DNA of 64,000 nt, from NCBI RefSeq assembly GCF_947179515.1, contig NC_067474.1, forward strand, positions 87,745,824 through 87,809,823. The letters run 5' to 3'. This stretch comes from Apodemus sylvaticus. Taxonomy: Eukaryota; Chordata; Mammalia; Rodentia; Muridae. Shown here one piece after another: positions 24,230 to 34,818 of this stretch. Each line of letters opens with the position of its first letter. Positions within the stretch are counted from its first letter, which is position 1. The notes beneath the pieces are model-generated. The model was not told the DNA's origin and made no database searches. It saw nothing but the letters and a program-made list of their open reading frames with translations. The translations under genes and the position numbers were made by a program.

Positions 24230-24317
24230 ATAGCTATCCCAAATCACTCTGGTCACAAAAATTTTAAGCAAGAGTTCTTAGCCTTTATCAGCTCTTTAAA
24301 AAATTAAATGACATTTT
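23705..24317. other. Spacer with (AAAT)n microsatellite at 24190-24232
   Basis: About ten AAAT units (24190-24232) in otherwise unassigned AT-rich DNA. Confidence 0.7.
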
Positions 24318-25185
24318 AAATTCAAATATTATATTACTCTCCCCTTCCTTTTCCTCCCTCTAGTTTCTCCCATGTCCTTTCTAGATTCAAATTGATAGTT
24401 TCTTTTGCTCTTTGGTTATTAGTAATACACATACACATAAATACATGAATATAACTTGCTGATGCTGTTTTATGGTTTATGTATGTATATGGTTGCTAGG
24501 CTGATAATTTTGTAATGAATAACCAATCAAGAGGCTTATGTCTCAGAAAAGTTAGTACTCTTATCTCTCAGCAATAATGAGCTGCCAGTAGTTCTTTGTC
24601 TAGCAATTGGACCCCTTGAGATTTTTCCCTGTCTTCCTTAGCATGTGTATTGAAATTGTCATTGTTTGGGTCTCATTTGTACATCCACTTCTAAGAGACG
24701 CAGTATCACAGCCAATTTCCTGCTATTCTGGTCTTAAATATTTCTGTGCCTTCTTTTGCAATGCTGTCAGCCCCACTGATACAGTCTCTATACTGCAGAT
24801 ACATTCACTTGGGGTAAGCTCCTGACAATTCGTTGATCTCTTGTGCCCAGTTGTGGTTTTCTGTGAGGGTCTCCATTTGTTGCAAAGAGAAGCATCTTTG
24901 ATGAAAGGTGGTAAGTATACTTTCAGTGAATATAAAGATAAGACTCAAAAGATAGTTAAGGTTGTACCAATTTGCAACCCCACCAGCAGTGGAGGAGTGT
25001 TCCTCTTTCTCCACACCCTCTCCAACACCTGCTGTCTCCGGAATTTTTAATCTTAGCCATTCTGACTGGTGTAAGATGAAATCTTAGGGTTGTTTTGATT
25101 TGCATTTCCCTAATGACTAATGAAGTTGAGCATTTTTTAAGATGCTTCTCCGCCATCCGAAGTTCTTCAGGTGAGAATTCTTTGT

Positions 25186-26677
25186 TTAACTCTGTACCCC
25201 ATTTTTAATAGGGTTGTTTGGTTTTCTGGAGTCTAACTTATTGAGTTCTTTATATATATTGGATATTAGCCCTCTATCTGATGTAGGATTGGTGAAGATC
25301 TTTTCCCAATTTGTTGGTTGCCGATTTGTCCTCTTGATGGTGTCCTTTGCCTTACAGAAACTTTGTAATTTTATGAGGTCCCATTTGTCAATTCTTGCTC
25401 TTAGAGCATACGCTATTGGTGTTCTGTTCAGAAACTTTCTCCCTGTACCGATGTCCTCAAGGGTCTTCCCCAGTTTCTTTTCTATTAGCTTCAGAGTGTC
25501 TGGCTTTATGTGGAGGTCCTTGATCCATTTGGATTTTAGCTTAGTACAAGGAGACAAGGATGGATCAATTCGCATTCTTCTGCATGCTGACCTCCAGTTG
25601 AACCAGCACCATTTGTTGAAAAGGCTATCTTTTTTTCCATTGGATGTTTTCAGCCTCTTTGTCGAGGATCAAGTGGCCATAGGTGTGTGGGTTCATTTCT
25701 GGATCTTCAATCCTGTTCCATTGATCCTCCTGCCTGTCACTGTACCAATACCATGCAGTTTTTAACACTATTGCTCTGTAGTATTGCTTGAGGTCAGGGA
25801 TACTGATTCCCCCAGATTTTCTTTTGTTGCTGAGAATAGTTTTAGCTATCCTGGGTTTTTTGTTGTTCCAGATGAATTTGATAATTGCTCTTTCTAACTC
25901 TGTGAAGAATTGAGTTGGGATTTTGATGGGTATTGCATTGAATCTGTATAGTGCTTTAGGCAAAATGGCCATTTTAACTATATTGATTCTACCGATCCAT
26001 GAGCATGGGAGGTTTTCCCATTTTTTGAGGTCTTCTTCCATTTCCTTCTTCAGAGTCTTGAAGTTCTTGTCATACAGATCTTTCACATGTTTGGTAAGAG
26101 TCACCCCAACATACTTTATACTGTTTGTGGCTATTGTGAAGGGGGTCATTTCCCTAATTTCTTTCTCAGCCTGCTTATCCTTTGAGTATAGGAAGGCCAC
26201 TGATTTGCTGGAGTTGATTTTATAACCTGCCACTTTGCTGAAGTTGTTTATCAGCTGTAGGAGCTCTCTAGTGGAGTTCTTTGGGTCACTTAGGTAGACG
26301 ATCATGTCGTCTGCAAATAATGATAGTTTGACTTCTTCCTTTCCAATTTGTATCCCTTTGACCTCCTTATGTTGTCGAATTGCCCGAGCTAGTACCTCAA
26401 GTACAATATTGAAAAGATAAGGAGAAAGGGGGCAGCCTTGTCTGGTCCCTGATTTCAGTGGGATTGCTTCAAGTTTCTCTCCATTTAGTTTGATGCTGGC
26501 TACCGGTTTGCTGTATATTGCTTTTACTATGTTTAGGTATGGGCCTTGAATTCCTGTTCTCTCCAAGACTTTAAGCATGAAAGGATGCTGAATTTTGTCA
26601 AATGCTTTTTCAGCATCCAATGAAATGACCATGCGGTTTTGTTCTTTGAGTTTGTTTATGTAGTGAATTGTATTGAT
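25186..26677 (-). pseudogene. L1 copy E ORF2 RT segment (inverted part)
   Basis: On the minus strand: YINKLKEQNRMVISLDAEK, AFDKIQHPFMLKVLERTG, IPLKSGTRQGCPLSPYLF, then the catalytic LSLFADDMIVYLSD (FADD codons at 26306-26317, intact). The thumb and C-terminal regions follow to VQP near 24963. A frameshift near 25630, in a run of T, and another near 25205 interrupt it. The predicted 395-residue frame starting at 26812 is a chimera: its first 45 or so residues are the antisense of the other half of the insertion. Confidence 0.92.
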
Positions 26678-27047
26678 GGTCTGGAAAGCAGTCTGGTGGT
26701 TCCTCCGAAAACTGGGCACCTCACTTCCAGAAGATCCTGCTATACCACTCCTGGGCATATACCCAGGAGACTCCCCACCATGTAATAAGGATACATGTTC
26801 TACTATGTTCATAGCAGCCCTATTTATAATTCCCAGATGCTGGAAAGAACCCAGGTATCCCTCAACAGAAGAGTGGATGCAAAAAATGTGGTATATCTAC
26901 ACAATGGAGTACTATTCAGCCATTAGAAAAAATGAATTAATGAAATTCTTAGGCAAATGGATGGAGCTAGAGAACATCATACTAAGTGAGGTAACCCAGA
27001 CTCAAAAGGTGAATCATGGTATGCACTCACTAATAAGTGGATATTAA
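26678..27047 (+). pseudogene. L1 copy E ORF2 C-terminal segment
   Basis: Open frame ending TAA at 27045-27047 with the conserved L1 C-terminal order: VWWFLRKLGTSLPEDPAIP, CNKDTCSTMFIAALFII, WKEPRYPSTEEW, MEYYSAIRKNE and SEVTQTQK. It is separated from the rest of ORF2 by the inversion, so it cannot be expressed as part of a full ORF2p. Confidence 0.92.
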
Positions 27048-27450
27048 CCTAGAAAACTGGAATACCCAAAACATAATCCACACATCAAATGAGGTACAAG
27101 AAGAAAGGAGGAGTGGCCCCTGGTTCTGGAAAGACTCAGTGAAACAGTATTCGGCAAAACCAGAACGGGGAAGTGGGAAGGGTTGGGTGGGAGGACAGGG
27201 GAAGAGAAGGGGGCTTACGGGACTTTCGGGGAGTGGGGGGGCTAGAAAAGGGAAATCATTTGAAATGTAAATAAATTATATCGAATAAAAAAAGATAGTT
27301 AAGGTGTTATGATGGTAGTAGAGTCTCTTCTAAATTCTGTGACTTCACTAGCTTTGCTAGTGAGCTTGATTCTAAAATGCATGATTTCTTACCTTCCATA
27401 TCAGCTATTAACTTTCCCATTAATTTATGGTACTACAGGAAGAAATCCTG

Positions 27451-27574
27451 TTTACATATCCATTCTCTTAGCCTATCTTTTTTGAGGGGAATTATGTCCA
27501 TTGATGTTAAGAGATATTTATGACTAAAGATTACTAATTCCTGTTATTTTGATGCTGTTGTTGTTGTTGTTGTT

Positions 27575-27619
<45 letters not shown>

Positions 27620-27740
27620 TTTGTATGCAAGTGCATGATTACCTTCTTTTGGTTTTGATGCTGTGGTGTTATTTATTTCCTGTGATTTGTTGGCTGTAGT
27701 TAGCCTCCTTGCATTGGAGTTTTCCTTCTTAGATATTCAG
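27451..27740 (-). mobile_element. Old L1 fragment, inter-ORF region
   Basis: GGGGAATTATGTCCATTGATGTTAAGAGATATT, then TTGATGCTG and CCTCCTTGCATTGGAGTTTTCC, parallels the reverse-complemented ORF1/ORF2 junction of copy B (17.70-17.88 kb: GGGGAATTGAGAGCATTGATG ... CCTCCTTGTATTGGACTTTTCC). Probably part of the same old element as the adjoining 3' UTR, with a large internal deletion. Confidence 0.6.
27556..27617. repeat. (GTT)n(GA)n microsatellite
   Basis: Seven GTT units then about 20 GA units, within the old L1 fragment. Confidence 0.97.
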
Positions 27741-28060
27741 CAGGATCTTTGAGAGTCAGGCAGACTCTTGGGCCTGACAATGAAACTCAGGAAATAACAG
27801 GCTGCTCCCTCTTCTGCTGGCTCTGTCCCAGGTAGAACTGAATGCTTCTAGTGTCCTGCAGACCTCCTTTGGAAGGGAGGCAGAGCTGTGGGTCTGAAGA
27901 TGGAGCTTAGGAAGCAAAGTGATGATCACTTCAATTGGCCTTGCAGCAGATTGCTGGGGTTGTACCTAACCTAGATGTTCCTGGGCCCTGGCAGCCCTCC
28001 TCAGGAGGAAAGGCAAAGGTGGGTTAGGGGAGACAGCATGTAGCTCAAATCTGCTGGCTG
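27741..28060. repeat. GC-richer repeat, possibly L1 5' UTR units
   Basis: Two related segments about 120 bp apart: GGGCCTGACAATGAAACTCAGGAA near 27770 and GGGTCTGAAGATGGAGCTTAGGAA near 27890. The position, next to an antisense L1 inter-ORF fragment, suggests 5' UTR promoter units. This is an inference; I could not match it to a consensus. Confidence 0.35.
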
Positions 28061-29633
28061 TTGGGGGCTTATCATAATAAATGCAGTTGAGGAAAATGAA
28101 CACATTTCTCTTGCTTATCCATTTATAAAATCTCTTGCAAAATTCACATACATTTGCTCATAAAGATGTGAGATGCATTATATTCTGGGATGTGAGGCTC
28201 CAGAAATTATAGACTCTTTTATAACAAACAGTAGTTTCATATGGGGTCATTCAGATTTTCTCTAGGACAGGAAGATTTTTAGAAAAGTATTTTATGTTTA
28301 GTGAGGATAGGGTAACATGGGCTACTTTCATCTTAGATAATCTCTGCAGCATTCAAAGGGAAAGCCCTGTCCAGAAACAGTGGCCAAACTTTTTATAAGC
28401 TTGCCATGGGAATGTAAGCACTATCATCCTCTAGCTAAAGCTTCAGGTTCAATCAACTCAGATGTGTGATCCTCAGTGATAACTTTCACATTGTTCTGCC
28501 ATATGTAATGTATCAAAGTCCATTAATTATAGCTATAGAATGCTAAGAGGAGGCTGGAGCTCACCACCTTTGGTAATACAGGATGAGTTACTGTTATCTC
28601 ATCGGACTCCTCCCACTCCCCAGAAAATAAATCTGATGGGTGTTGGCTGTTTCTTACAAATATGGTCTTATTTAATTAGGTCAAAGCCTAGGCAACATTT
28701 TGAAAATTTCCATTTCTACATTTCTATCCTTGAGACCAACATGAAAGCTAAGTATTTTGCTCCACAATGCTATTCTTTATTATTGTAGGTCATCAATTTC
28801 CATTTGCCCAGATTGGTTAGGAAAGTATTATTTTCAAAAATATTTCTCTCAGAATTAGATTGCGGAACAGCACACCCACCCACACACACAAACACACCCA
28901 GGGATGATATGTCCTAAGATAGTGGAGAGAGTCCTTCATGATTATTGTGGCCATGACGGAATTCCATACAGCCCATTCAAAAGCAAGTTGATCACCAGAT
29001 CTATAGCAGCCAAGGTAGTATTGTTCTTAATTGATTTCTTCTCTCTTTTTCCTTGGGGTTGAAAGGGGGTGGGTAAAGGAGGAGGCTTATATGTCTGGGT
29101 TCCCAGCATAACTACAGAAACAAAGAAACACATTCCTTGTTATAGTGACAAAGTATCTAACAGAAGTATCAGGGGGAGTACCTTAGTACTTCTTTTGGAT
29201 CACTGCTTCATGGTGTAGAAGGTGAGGTGGTGTTTCCAAGATCTGCAAAATGAGACTTGTGTCTGTGGACAAGTAAGGAGAGAGATCAGTTTAGAAACAA
29301 TGCTAGGCTATAAATTATGTGTCCTATGCCCAGAAATCCATTTTATCTCTGTTTCATCTCTTTAAAAGAACACAAACTCTGCAAAGAGTAACTCCTTCTG
29401 GGGATCAGGGATTAAACCTGTGGGAGACTTTTCACACTCAAGCAATAACTCAACCAAAATGAGACTTCAATGCTAGTATACAGTATGATGTTTTCTGACC
29501 TAATTAGGTGGACTTTACAGTATACAAAGTAGCTATTCTCTTTCTTTCTGGATATTTCATACTTATTCTGAAGTTTCAATGCACCACACCTGAGATTCTG
29601 AGATGAGAAATTAAGAGAGATTGTGATTATAAA

Positions 29634-29636
<3 letters not shown>
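28061..29636. other. Intergenic, no gene recognised
   Basis: Mixed-composition DNA. The part around 29140-29240 (GTGACAAAGTATCTAACAGAAG) resembles a decayed dispersed rodent repeat. No ORF with a family motif. Confidence 0.45.
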
Positions 29637-29672
<36 letters not shown>

Positions 29673-29693
29673 TGTGTGTGTGTGTACGCGTGC
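29637..29693. repeat. (TG)n microsatellite
   Basis: TG array with TATG and TACGCG interruptions. Confidence 0.97.
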
Positions 29694-29828
29694 ATGTTAG
29701 AATTAAGATTTTGTTTGTTTTGTTCAATTTCTGGAGAAATTATGGGAGCATCTACAAGCATTTGCTATTCAGAAAATTTCATGTGACATTAACATATTTG
29801 TTTGGTTCTTAAGAAGACATTCTTGACA

Positions 29829-30382
29829 CAGCTTGCTCCAGTGGGTCGGCACCACAGAGCTTAGGTTCCAGTCCTGAGGCCTCTGGCGGGAGCCTTCAGA
29901 TCTCCTCATCAGGATCCCAAACAGTCTGGGCTACAACACCACATCTTCAGGTCCTGCAAGAGGCCAGGGGGCACACAGGAGGCCAGCTGGGAGGAGTCAG
30001 TGTGCTCTAGTGAGTCCAGCAGGCCCCCAGAAGGACCCTTCAGGTGTCTGCTTCCTGATATGAACAGCCTGGGCCACAGCACTCAGTCTCCAGGAAGTGC
30101 AAGAGGCCTGGTATGCACCTGGAGACAGACTGGGAGCACACAGCTTGCTCCAGTGGGTCAGCACCACAGAGCTTAGGTTCCAGTCCTAAAGCCTCTGGCA
30201 GGAGCCTTCAGATCTCTGCTTCGGGATCCAGAACAGCCTGGGCTACACCACCACATCTCCAGGCCCCGCAAGAGGCCAGATGGGCACCCAGGAGGCCGGC
30301 TGGGAGGAGTGAGTGTGCTCTGGTGAGTCCAACAGGCCCCAGGCAGGAGCCTTCAGATGTCTGCTTTGGATATGAACAAAAA
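29829..30382 (+). repeat. GC-rich 312-bp tandem repeat upstream of L1 copy F
   Basis: CAGCTTGCTCCAGTGGGTC begins at 29829 and again at 30141, a 312-bp period; the second unit is cut at about 30382, where L1 ORF2 starts. Each unit is itself a degenerate dimer: AACAG(C/T)CTGGGC(T/C)ACA occurs at 29920, 30063 and 30232. High GC content, CCTCTGG and repeated GAGGCC/AGGAG motifs resemble murine L1 promoter monomers. The call as an L1 5' UTR is inferred from composition, tandem layout and position. Alternatives are an LTR or a satellite fragment. Confidence 0.5.
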
Positions 30383-33300
30383 TAGATCAAATAGTTGGTC
30401 ACAAGACAGACCTCAACAAATATAAGAAGGTTGAAATAATCCCATGCCTCCTATCAGATCACTATGGAGTAAAAGTTGTCTTTACTAACAGTAAAAACAA
30501 CAGAAAGCCCACATACACATGGAAACTGAATAATATTCTACTCAATGATACCTTGGTCAAGGAAGAAATAAAGAAAGAAATCAAAGATTTCTTAGAATTT
30601 ATTGAAAATGAAGGCACAACATAAATCTATGGGACACAATGAAAGCAGTGCTAAGAGAAAAACTCATAGCTTTGAGTGCCTCCAAAAAGAAATTCGAGAG
30701 AGCTTACACTAGAAGATTAACGGAACAACTGAAAACCCTGGAACAAGAAGAAGCTAATTCACCCAGGATGAGGAGAAGACAGGAAATCATCAAACTCAGG
30801 GCTGAAATCAATCAAGTAGAAACCAAGAGAACCATACAAAGAATCAACAAGACCAAAAGCTGGTTCGTTGAAAAAAATCAACAAGATAGATAAACCCTTA
30901 GCCAGACTAACCAAAGGGCACAGAGAAAGTATCCAAATTAAAAAAATTAGAAATGAAAACAGAGATATTACAACAGAAACCAAGGAAATTCAAAAAATCA
31001 TCAGATGCTACTACAAAAACCTGTACTCAACACAACTGGAGAATCTGGAGGAAATGGACATTTTCTTAGACAGATATCAATTACCAAAATTAAACCTGGA
31101 TCAAATAGACCATCTAAACAGACCCATAACCCCTAAAGAAATAGAAGGGGACATACATAGGCTTCCGACAAAAAAAAGGACAGGACCAGATGGTTTCAGT
31201 GCAGAATTCTATCAGACATTCAAAGAAGACTTATCACCAATACTCTTCAAACTTTTCCACCAAATAGAAACAGAAGGAACACTATCCAACTCCTTCTTCG
31301 AAGCCACTATTATGCTGATACCAAAACTACACAAAGATACAACTAAGAAAGAATTTCAGTCCAACTTCCCTTATGAATATCGATGCAAAAATACTAAATA
31401 AAATTCTTGCCCACCGAATCCAAGAACACATCAAAACGATCATCCACTATGATCAAGTAGGCTTCATCCCAGGGATGCAGGGATGGTTCAATATAAGGAA
31501 ATCCATAAATGCTGTCCACTACATAAACAATCTCAAAGAAAAAAACCACATGATCATTTCATTAGATGCTGAAAAAGCATTTGACAAAATTCAGCATCCT
31601 TTCATGCTAAAAGTCTTGGAAAGGACAGGAATTCAAGGCCAATATCTAAACATAGTAAAAGCAATATACAGCAAACCGGTAGCCAACAGCAAACTAAATG
31701 GAGAGAATCTTGAAGCAATCCCACTAAAAACAGGGACTAGACAAAGCTGCCCCTTCTCTCCATATCTTTTCAATATAGTTCTTGAAGTCCTAGCTAGAGC
31801 AATTAGACAACAGAAGGAAGTGAAAGGGATACAAATTGGAAAGGAAGAAGTCGAACTATTCACTATTTGCAGATGATATGATCGTATACTTAAGTGACCC
31901 TAAAAACTCTACTAGAGAACTCCTACAGCTGATAAACAACTTCAGCAAAGTGACTGGTTACAAAATCAACACAAGCAAATCAGTAGCCTTTATATAGTCA
32001 AAGGATAAGCAGACTGAGAAAGAAATTAGGGAAATGCCCCCCTTCACAATAGCTACAAACAGCATAAAGTATCTTGGGGTGACTCTAACCAAACAAGTGA
32101 AAGACCTATATGACAAGAACTTCGGATCTCTGAAGAAGGAAATCGAAGAAGATCTCAGAAAATGGAAAAATCTTCCATGCTCGTGGATTCGCAGGATTAA
32201 TATAGTTAAAATGGCCATCTTGCCAAAGGCAATCTACAGATTCAATGCTATCCTCATAAAAATCCCAACCCAGTTCTTCATCGAGCTAGAAAGAGCAATT
32301 CTCAAATTCATCTGGAATAACAAAATTCCCAGGATAGCTAAAACTATTCTCAACAGTAAAAGAACTTCAGGGGGATTCAATATCCCAGACTTTAAACTCT
32401 ACTACAGAGCAATAGTGATAAAAACTTCATGGTATTGGTACAATATCAGGTAAGCGGATCAATGGAATAGGATTGAAGACCCAGAAATGAACCAACACAC
32501 CTATGGTCACTTGGTCTTCGACAAAGGGGCTGAAAGCATCCAGTGGAAAAAAGATAGTCTTTTCAACAAATGGTGCTGGTTCAATTGGAGGTCAGCATGC
32601 AGAAGAATGCACATCGATCCATTCTTATCTCCTTGTACCAAGCTCAACTCTAAATGGATCAAGGACTTCCACATAAAACCTGACACACTGAAACTAATCG
32701 AAAAGAAACTGGGTAAGACCCTGGAGGACATGGGCACAGGGTAAAAGTTCCTGAATAGAACACCATTAGCTTATGCTCTAAGATCAAGAATTGACAAATG
32801 GGACCTCATAAAACTACAAAGTTTCTTTAAGGCAAAGGACACTGTCAAAAGGACAAAACGTCAACCAGCAAACTGGGAAAGGATCATCACCAACCCTAAA
32901 TCCGACAGAGGGCTAATATCTAATATATACAAAGAACTCAAGAAAGTAGAACCCAGAGAACCAAATAACCTCATTAAAAAGTGGGGTACAGAGCTAAACA
33001 AAGAATTTTCACATGAAGAACTTCGGAGAGCTGAGAAATACCTTAAGAAATGTTCAACATCATTAATCATTAGGGAAATGCAAATCAAAACAACGCTGAG
33101 ATTTCACCTCATACCAGTCAGAATGGCTAAGGTCAAAAACTCAGGAGACAGCAGGTGTTGGCAAGGATGTGGAGAAAGAGTAACACTCCTCCACTGCTGG
33201 TGGGATTGCAAGATGGTGCAACCACTTTGGAAATCAGTCTGGCGGTTCCTCAGAAAACTGGGCATGTCACTTCCTGAGGACCCTGTTATACCACTACTGG

Positions 33301-33814
33301 GCATACATCCAGAGGATTCTTCAGCATGCAATAAGGACACATGCTCAATTATGTTCATAGCAGCCCTATTTGTAGTAGCCAGATGCTGGAAAGAACCTAG
33401 GTGTCCTTCGACGGAGGAATGGATACAAAAAAATGTGGTATATTTACACAATGGAGTAATATTTAGCCATTAGAAACAATGAATTCATGAAATTCTTAGA
33501 CAAATGGATGGAGCTGGAGAACATCATACTAAGTGAGGTAACCCAGTCTCAAAAGATCAATCATGGTATGCACTCACTGATAAGTGGATATTAGCCTAGA
33601 AACTTTGAATACCCAGGACATAATCCACAAATTAAATGATGTCCAAAAAGAATGGAGGAGTGTCCCCTGGTTCTGGAAATACTCAGTGCAAGAGTATAGG
33701 GGAATTCCAGAATAGGGAAGTGGGAAGGGGTGGATCAAGAATAGGTGGACGGAAGAGGGCTTATGGGACTTGCAGGGAATGGCGACCCAGAAAAGGGGAA
33801 ATCATTTGCAATGT

Positions 33815-33820
<6 letters not shown>
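30383..33820 (+). mobile_element. LINE-1 copy F, ORF2 to 3' UTR
   Basis: Starts inside the endonuclease (GTTGGTCACAAGACAGACC) and runs through the linker, RT, Cys-rich C terminus (stop at 33591-33593) and rat-type 3' UTR, ending AAATCATTTGCAATGTAAAA at 33816. The normal A tail has become a (GA)n array. ORF1, the 5' part of ORF2 and the usual 5' UTR junction are missing. The GC-rich repeat lies directly upstream, so it may be an internally deleted full-length element rather than a simple 5' truncation. Confidence 0.92.
30386..33593 (+). pseudogene. L1 copy F ORF2, frameshifted
   Basis: Coding remnants in order: KVEIIPCLLSDHYGVKV (endonuclease end), linker (30.64-31.06 kb), RT (GPDGFSAEFYQTF, MNIDAKILNKILAHRIQ, GFIPGMQGWFN, LDAEKAFDKIQHPFM), thumb and the Cys-rich C terminus (33.08-33.47 kb). 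The FADD codons survive near 31867, but an extra T just before shifts the frame. In-frame stops occur near 32452 and at 32742 (a Lys codon became TAA). Non-functional. Confidence 0.9.

Positions 33821-33875
<55 letters not shown>
33821..33875. repeat. (GA)n microsatellite at the L1 copy F tail
   Basis: About 27 GA units directly after the L1 3' end; it creates a false Arg-Glu repeat ORF. Poly(A) tails of L1 are common seeds of microsatellites. Confidence 0.97.
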
Positions 33876-33879
<4 letters not shown>

Positions 33880-33919
33880 TAAAAAAAAAAAAGAGGGAAC
33901 CTATGGGCCATTTTCATAG

Positions 33920-34190
33920 TTGATGATTGGTGTGCAGGGCCCTCCAACCCACTGTGAGCAGTGCTGTCCCTGGGCAAGTGGTCCTGGGGTATATACAAAT
34001 GCAATTAAGTCAATCCAGCAGGCAGCACTGTGCTGTGTCCTCTGTTTAAGTTCTTTCCTGAAGGTTCCTACCTTCGATTCCCATACAAACATTTGTCATG
34101 AGGTAAGCTATGTGGTGAAATAAACTCTTTCCTTCCCAAGTTGCTTTTGACCATGACGTTTTATCACAATAATAGAAGTCTAGTCAAGAC
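33920..34190 (+). repeat. Dispersed rodent repeat copy
   Basis: Ends TGGTGAAATAAACTCTTTCC, then TTGACCATGACGTTTTATCACAATAATAGAAGTCTAGTCAAGAC, the terminal pattern of the family seen at 0.1, 41.3, 46.8 and 50.0 kb. Confidence 0.5.
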
Positions 34191-34775
34191 ATCTCCTTTC
34201 CTTCATATGTTACTTCTACCTCATTTCAGTTTCCACTGAATCAAAACCAAAGACTGTAAGGGCCAGGGAGAGCATAGTGTGGGAGGTAAGAGGACCTTTT
34301 TCCTCACTCTTGTTTCTATGGCAGTCCATCCATTGTCTCCCTCTGAAATCACCATCTAATTTGTTCTCCTCGTGCACCTCATGATTATCCTCTGCAGGTA
34401 AAATCTACAATACACACAATATTTTATTTCATTCTGACAATGTATTTCCATTGTGGACACTTATATAAATCCTTGTGTTAAGAAGCGAATAGAAGCAATA
34501 ATTTATAAACAAGAAAGCTACGGTCAAGTGTTTATGTAAGTGATACCAAAGATTGGTAAAAATATTTGATGAATTTGGCTACATTCAGTGTCCTATGGCA
34601 TTACATAACACTTCATTTGAAGGAACACACCAGTTATTTTTCTCATGATCTTCCTTGCAACACTCTAAGGTAGATAAAAAACTATCTGAACAAAGAATTG
34701 TTACTGTCACCATAAAACACAGAGCACACTTAGTATCTTTCATTTTTGCTAACAAAAATTTCTAGAAGCATTTTC

Positions 34776-34776
<1 letters not shown>

Positions 34777-34815
<39 letters not shown>
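34777..34815. repeat. (TA)n microsatellite
   Basis: About 19 TA units. Confidence 0.97.

Positions 34816-34818
<3 letters not shown>

Larger units (their letters stand above)
24963..27290 (+). mobile_element. LINE-1 copy E, young, twin-primed inversion
   Basis: Two parts of one insertion: 26678-27290 is the L1 3' end in plus orientation (ORF2 end, short G-rich 3' UTR, A tail), and 24963-26677 is the adjoining upstream ORF2 segment in inverted orientation. In L1 coordinates the two parts are nearly contiguous; only about 5 bp (ACCAC) are lost between them. AAAGATAGTTAAGGT is present exactly at 24948-24962 and 27291-27305. The high integrity of the coding sequence suggests that this is among the youngest elements here. 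Confidence 0.95.
24318..27450 (-). mobile_element. Old L1 (Lx-type) 3' UTR, split by copy E
   Basis: 24318-24962 reads as the reverse complement of an old murine L1 3' UTR (CAAGTTTCTCCCATGTCC-like C-rich start, GCCAGTAGTTCTTTGTC, CAGTTGTGGTTTTCTGTGAGG, GTTGCAAAGAGAAGCATC). The same text continues at 27306-27450 (TCTGTGACTTCACTAGC) after the copy E insertion. The flanks rejoin across the 15-bp TSD, so this element is the older host. Family recognition is from memory. Confidence 0.6.

Noticed and set aside
25625..26812. 395-residue minus-strand ORF, the longest with RT motifs
   Set aside because: It is a chimera across an L1 inversion junction: its first part is the antisense of the L1 3' half and the rest is ORF2 RT. 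Not a gene.
33636..33923. ORF with a long Arg-Glu repeat
   Set aside because: Produced by the (GA)n array at the tail of L1 copy F.
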